Assembly (NCBI GenBank): GCA_022837205.1
Contig: JALHEL010000072.1
Coordinates: 1-8,308 of the forward strand
Length of the DNA: 8,308 bases
Direction of reading: 5' to 3'
Source of the DNA: Leptolinea sp.
GTDB taxonomy: Bacteria > Chloroflexota > Anaerolineae > Anaerolineales > Anaerolineaceae
Shown here: one piece after another, positions 6,036-8,308 of the stretch
How the letters are laid out: every line of letters begins with the position of its first letter
Numbering within the stretch: the stretch's first letter is position 1
Notes under the pieces: generated by a model
The model's database searches: none
Seen by the model: the letters and a program-made list of their open reading frames with translations, nothing else
What the model was told of the DNA's origin: nothing
Translations under genes and position numbers: made by a program

Positions 6036-6120
6036 GATTGCTTTCTTGGATCTTCCTATTGAACAGCCGATCATACGATCGAAAATTACTTCGTACTACC
6101 CATCGAAGGGATACAAGTAA

Positions 6121-6336
6121 ATGGAAAAGAACAAACATGAGAACAGCTTACTGAACTCTCCCAATAGTGAGGGAAATGTATGGCCGAAGCAGGTTTGCCC
6201 GGCTTTTGAGCCGAGATCGGATACTCCGAAAGAGTTACGCCAGTGCTGGTATTGCCAATTCGCTGATTTTCATCTAAATAAGCCGCGTTCACTGGATGTG
6301 GGTGTCTGTTATTGGCCAAATAAAGTTTTGAGCTAA
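6121..6336 (+). CDS. Small four-cysteine protein, family not recognised
   Basis: This 71-residue protein is on the same strand as the phosphohydrolase, 159 nt downstream. AGGG (6107-6110) lies 10 nt before the ATG, a weak but usable ribosome site. The N-terminal 20 residues are polar and probably disordered. The remainder is rich in conserved-looking residues: WPKQVCPAF (21-29), QCWYCQFADF (41-50) and LDVGVCYWP (58-66). Cysteines fall at 26, 42, 45 and 63 (C-x15-C-x2-C-x17-C), with three tryptophans. This suggests one zinc or iron-sulfur site. The CP...CxxCxF...GxC pattern is loosely like the small iron-sulfur subunits of some glycyl-radical enzymes, but no such enzyme is nearby and I do not claim that family. 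There is no signal peptide, so it is likely cytoplasmic. A real gene is likely given the compact Cys/Trp composition, but it is unproven. Confidence 0.65.
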   Translation: MEKNKHENSLLNSPNSEGNVWPKQVCPAFEPRSDTPKELRQCWYCQFADFHLNKPRSLDVGVCYWPNKVLS

Positions 6337-6402
6337 AAGAGATGCGAGAACGAATTAAAATAACAGTATTTATGCTTCGTTATGAACTTAGGTATAATGC
6401 TT

Positions 6403-6431
6403 CTTCCTCGCCTGTTTTACAGGCGAGGAAG
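6403..6431. repeat. Strong 12-bp hairpin without T-run
   Basis: CTTCCTCGCCTG (6403-6414) and CAGGCGAGGAAG (6420-6431) are perfect reverse complements around TTTTA. Neither strand has a T-run after the stem, so it is not a canonical intrinsic terminator. It lies between the convergent small-protein gene and the alcohol dehydrogenase gene. It could act as a Rho-linked or processing barrier, or be part of a structured RNA. Confidence 0.8.
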
Positions 6432-6443
6432 TGGTAATACAAC

Positions 6444-6468
6444 GGGATCGGCCGGAACCGGCAATCCC
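6444..6468. repeat. Second hairpin in the convergent gap, possible minus-strand 3'-end structure
   Basis: GGGAT (6444-6448) pairs with ATCCC (6464-6468), and GCCGG (6451-6455) faces CCGGC (6458-6462) across AA, with a small internal asymmetry. Read on the minus strand it lies about 50 nt after the alcohol dehydrogenase stop and is followed by GTTGTATT, a poor T-rich tail. It may be that gene's terminator, but the evidence is modest. Confidence 0.4.
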
Positions 6469-6518
6469 CTCATTTGGCAAGAAAATAACTCCTCACCTTT
6501 TTTGTCCGGCGGTTTCCG

Positions 6519-7688
6519 TTATCGATAGGATTCCTCATAAATTTTCAGGCAGTCTTCATCGGATAACACAGCCGGATCAACATTGAAAAGGCCGCCCATG
6601 GTATGGCGCGCATTTTTAAAGACTTCCGGTAACTCATCTTTCGTAATCCCGTAATCGGACATCTTCAACGCATCCACACCGCATTTCTTTTGTAAATCGA
6701 CAAGCGCTTCAACAAAATCCATCGGTTCTTTGGCATCTTTCTTACCTAATCCTTTTGCCATCGCAATCAACTTTTCATCGCAGGCTCCCGATTTGGCAAA
6801 AAATGTGTAATATGCCTTGCTGATCATAATCAATCCGGCTCCGTGAGGTAAATTATGATGAAAAGCACTGAGGGCATGTTCGAGTGAATGTTCCGAAGTG
6901 CATCCGGACAGGCTTTCCACAATCCCTGAAAGCGTATTTGCGAGCGCGACATTCTCCCGAGCGTCTATATCGTTACCGTTCGCGACCGCTTCGGCAAGAT
7001 TTGCGCCGATCAGTTCGATGGATTTCATGGCGAACATATCGCTGATAACATTCGCCGTTACATTGATATAACCTTCCGTGCTGTGGAAGAGTGCATCAAA
7101 TCCCTGATAGGCAGTTAATGCCGGCGGAACCGTCAACATTAATTCCGGATCGACGATCGAAAAATACGGGAATGTCGAATCCCAACCGGATCCGATTTTT
7201 TCGTCCGTATCTTCTTTGGTAATGACCATCCAGGGATCCGCTTCGGTTCCCGTTCCGGCGGTGGTTGTAATTGCGATAATCGGCAGCGGCTTCTTTTCAA
7301 CCGGTTTGCCTTTCCCGCTGCCGGCTCCGACATAGTCCCAGAAATTGCCGTCATTCGTAGCCATTACCGCGATTGCCTTGGCGGAATCGATGCTGCTGCC
7401 GCCTCCCAAGCCGATTACAAAATCACAGCGGTTATCTCTGGCGACCTTGGCACCTTCTGTCACATGAGATAAAATCGGATTGGGAAGAATTTTGTCAAAA
7501 ATAACATGCTCAATCCCGGCCATGTCCAATTGTTTTTCAACCCGATCCAAATATCCGTTTTGACGGATCGATTTTCCCGCCGAAATCACAATCAGTGCTT
7601 TCTTTCCCGGAAAGTTTTGCAGATGTAAATTATTTAATTGTCCCCGACCGAATAAAATTCGGACCGGATCATAAAAACTGAAGTTCAT
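6519..7688 (-). CDS. Iron-containing alcohol dehydrogenase
   Basis: The 389-residue protein has the usual length of group III (Fe-ADH) enzymes. These are cytoplasmic and oxidise or reduce alcohols and aldehydes with NAD(P). It begins MNFSFYDPVRILFG, typical of the family. The nucleotide-binding signature is GLGGGSSIDSAK (93-104), followed by TTTAGTGTEA (141-150), where the cofactor phosphates bind. The metal ligands by comparison with FucO are D198 and H202 (GFDALFH), H267 (SEHSLEH) and H282 (LPHG). All are present, so the enzyme should be active. The fold appears complete to the C-terminus (MGGLFNVDPAVLSDEDCLKIYEES region). AGGAGG on the minus strand (7702-7697) lies 8 nt before the ATG. It stands alone behind its own promoter. 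Substrate cannot be told from sequence; butanol-, propanediol- or lactaldehyde-type activities are all possible. Confidence 0.95.
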   Translation of the reverse strand: MNFSFYDPVRILFGRGQLNNLHLQNFPGKKALIVISAGKSIRQNGYLDRVEKQLDMAGIEHVIFDKILPNPILSHVTEGAKVARDNRCDFVIGLGGGSSIDSAKAIAVMATNDGNFWDYVGAGSGKGKPVEKKPLPIIAITTTAGTGTEADPWMVITKEDTDEKIGSGWDSTFPYFSIVDPELMLTVPPALTAYQGFDALFHSTEGYINVTANVISDMFAMKSIELIGANLAEAVANGNDIDARENVALANTLSGIVESLSGCTSEHSLEHALSAFHHNLPHGAGLIMISKAYYTFFAKSGACDEKLIAMAKGLGKKDAKEPMDFVEALVDLQKKCGVDALKMSDYGITKDELPEVFKNARHTMGGLFNVDPAVLSDEDCLKIYEESYR

Positions 7689-7726
7689 TGTTGCTTCCTC
7701 CTATCTGCTTTCTTAATTACGCCCTA

Positions 7727-7756
7727 ATCATATATTATTTGGGTTAACAAAGTCAA
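7727..7756 (-). promoter_or_regulatory. Promoter of the alcohol dehydrogenase gene
   Basis: On the minus strand TTGACT (7756-7751, five of six) and TATGAT (7732-7727, five of six) are 18 bp apart. The start would be near 7720, giving a leader of about 32 nt with the AGGAGG site. The spacer contains TTGTTAA (7750-7744 on the minus strand), one perfect half-site of the clostridial-type Rex operator, but the second half is not conserved. The -35 is the last six bases, in the direction of transcription, of the proximal 39-bp repeat. Confidence 0.75.
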
Positions 7757-7828
7757 GGCTTAAATCCATCTTTATGCAAGAATTCATCGAGTCAAGGCTT
7801 AAATCCATCTTTATGCAAGAATTCATCG
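7751..7828. repeat. Perfect 39-bp tandem duplication upstream of the alcohol dehydrogenase promoter
   Basis: Positions 7751-7789 and 7790-7828 are identical over all 39 bases and directly adjacent. Flanking bases differ at both ends, so the unit is exactly 39 bp. It starts AGTCAAGGCTTAAATCC and ends GAATTCATCG on the plus strand. Each copy carries the minus-strand TTGACT, but only the copy at 7751-7789 has a good -10 correctly spaced. The absence of any mismatch suggests a recent duplication or strong selection. Confidence 0.97.
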
Positions 7829-7839
7829 TCGCTTGAGAC

Positions 7840-7875
7840 AAAAAAAAATACGAATCCGAAAAATCCGGATTCGTA
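7840..7875 (-). terminator. Rho-independent terminator of the sulfatase-like gene
   Basis: TACGAATCCG (7849-7858) and CGGATTCGTA (7866-7875) form a perfect 10-bp stem with a 7-nt loop. Nine A residues at 7840-7848 become nine T residues after the stem when read on the minus strand. It lies about 48 nt after the stop codon of the gene at 7924 and insulates the alcohol dehydrogenase promoter from upstream readthrough. Confidence 0.93.
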
Positions 7876-7923
7876 GGATGCACCGGCACAGAAAAATTTA
7901 TCTTGACAGAAGCTGTTGTTTCG

Positions 7924-8308
7924 TTATTCGATTAACCCTAAACGAATCAATTGCTCATCGGGAGCATGAATGGAAAGAAGATAGCTCTTTAATTTTCCCT
8001 TCAGTTCGTTCACTTTATCCGGACGTTGATGGTAAAGATCATGCTCCTGACAGGGATCATCTTTGATATGATAGAGCGCATTTGACATCGGTCCGCGAGT
8101 AACAATCGCCGAATACCGCTTGCCGTCAAAATCATCTCTGACCTTAACATCCCCAAATTGAGGGGGTAAATGGGAATACCAATAAAGCGGTTCGTTACTC
8201 TTAGTAGGAGGCCATAGGAATAAAGTCCATTCGCCATCGGTGATGTTAATCGATTCACCGTAGCGACCGTAAACTGCGATTTCCCGCTTCGGAAGATCTT
8301 TCTCCGTC
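7924..8308 (-). CDS. Sulfatase-family hydrolase, C-terminal 127 residues, runs off the right edge
   Basis: The minus-strand frame entering at 8307 is open for 127 residues to TAA at 7926-7924; the base at 8308 belongs to the preceding codon. The segment REIAVYGRYGESINITDGEWTLFL (about residues 8-31 of the fragment) and the end, with ALYHIKDDPCQEHDLYHQRP (77-96), match the usual C-terminal region of arylsulfatase-like proteins: a strand reading as R-x-G/D-x-W-x-L followed by LYxLxxDPxExxNL. Such enzymes cleave sulfate esters, and some relatives cleave phosphonate or phosphate monoesters. The catalytic Cys/Ser and metal site are outside the window, so activity and substrate cannot be judged. 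Other minus-strand frames in this area are shadows. The gene ends in a strong terminator. Confidence 0.8.
   Translation of the reverse strand, partial: TEKDLPKREIAVYGRYGESINITDGEWTLFLWPPTKSNEPLYWYSHLPPQFGDVKVRDDFDGKRYSAIVTRGPMSNALYHIKDDPCQEHDLYHQRPDKVNELKGKLKSYLLSIHAPDEQLIRLGLIE

Larger units (their letters stand above)
6393..6503 (+). ncRNA. Possible small structured RNA in the gap 6337-6518
   Basis: A perfect TATAAT (6393-6398) is followed within 5 nt by a 12-bp perfect hairpin (6403-6431), then a second hairpin (6444-6468), then six T residues (6498-6503). This order of -10, two stems and T-run would suit a short transcript of about 100 nt. Against it, no good -35 is visible (about three of six at 18 bp), there is no extended -10 TG, and the T-run is not directly preceded by a stem. 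This is a weak call. Confidence 0.22.

Noticed and set aside
6403..6431. Intrinsic terminator for the convergent genes
   Set aside because: The stem is perfect but neither strand carries a T-run directly after it, so I listed it only as a hairpin.
7751..7828. CRISPR array or iteron-type origin for the 39-bp repeats
   Set aside because: There are only two copies, with no spacer between them and no cas or rep gene nearby; it is a simple tandem duplication.
7903..7908. TTGACA as a plus-strand -35 box
   Set aside because: No -10 hexamer lies 16-18 bp downstream, and transcription would run antisense into the sulfatase-like gene.
7833..8258. Small open frames on both strands at the right edge
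   Set aside because: They overlap the terminator and the sulfatase-like frame, which has recognisable family sequence and ends just upstream of a matching terminator.

Overview
The window is an ordinary-looking stretch of a bacterial chromosome with moderate GC, AT-rich intergenic gaps, strong Shine-Dalgarno sites and hairpin-plus-T-run terminators. A LytTR response regulator paired with a GHKL/AgrC-type sensor kinase points to a Firmicutes-like organism. The set of iron-containing alcohol dehydrogenase, sulfatase and exported phosphohydrolases would also suit an anaerobic spirochaete. I cannot settle the phylum from the sequence, and this assignment is an inference.

Layout. At the left edge (1-410, minus) is the N-terminal part of the AAA+ ATPase RarA. 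It is divergent from an exported UshA/CpdB-type 5'-nucleotidase (577-2148, plus), which ends in a textbook terminator. A 310-bp gap follows, holding a striking 30-bp dyad. Next comes a two-gene operon with a TAATG stop/start overlap: a LytTR response regulator (2459-3193) and its membrane histidine kinase (3193-4479). Then comes a second exported metallophosphoesterase, LpxH-like (4639-5961), behind a gap with a 20-21 bp-period direct repeat that overlaps a probable terminator. A small four-cysteine protein of unknown family follows (6121-6336). The next gap has two strong hairpins without U-tracts.

The right third lies on the minus strand. It holds an iron-containing alcohol dehydrogenase (6519-7688), a good promoter whose -35 lies in a perfect 39-bp tandem duplication, a textbook minus-strand terminator, and the C-terminal end of a sulfatase-like enzyme running off the right edge (7924-8308).

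How the parts may work together. The most suggestive arrangement is an AgrA/AgrC-like two-component system with an exported phosphohydrolase gene on each side, all on one strand, and no AgrB/AgrD-like peptide genes in view. LytTR regulators bind paired direct repeats about two helical turns apart, and such a repeat lies upstream of the second phosphohydrolase. The system may therefore control extracellular phosphate-ester or nucleotide hydrolysis. This is a hypothesis, since the repeats match known LytTR consensus sites only partly. I see no mobile element, CRISPR array, tRNA or rRNA.
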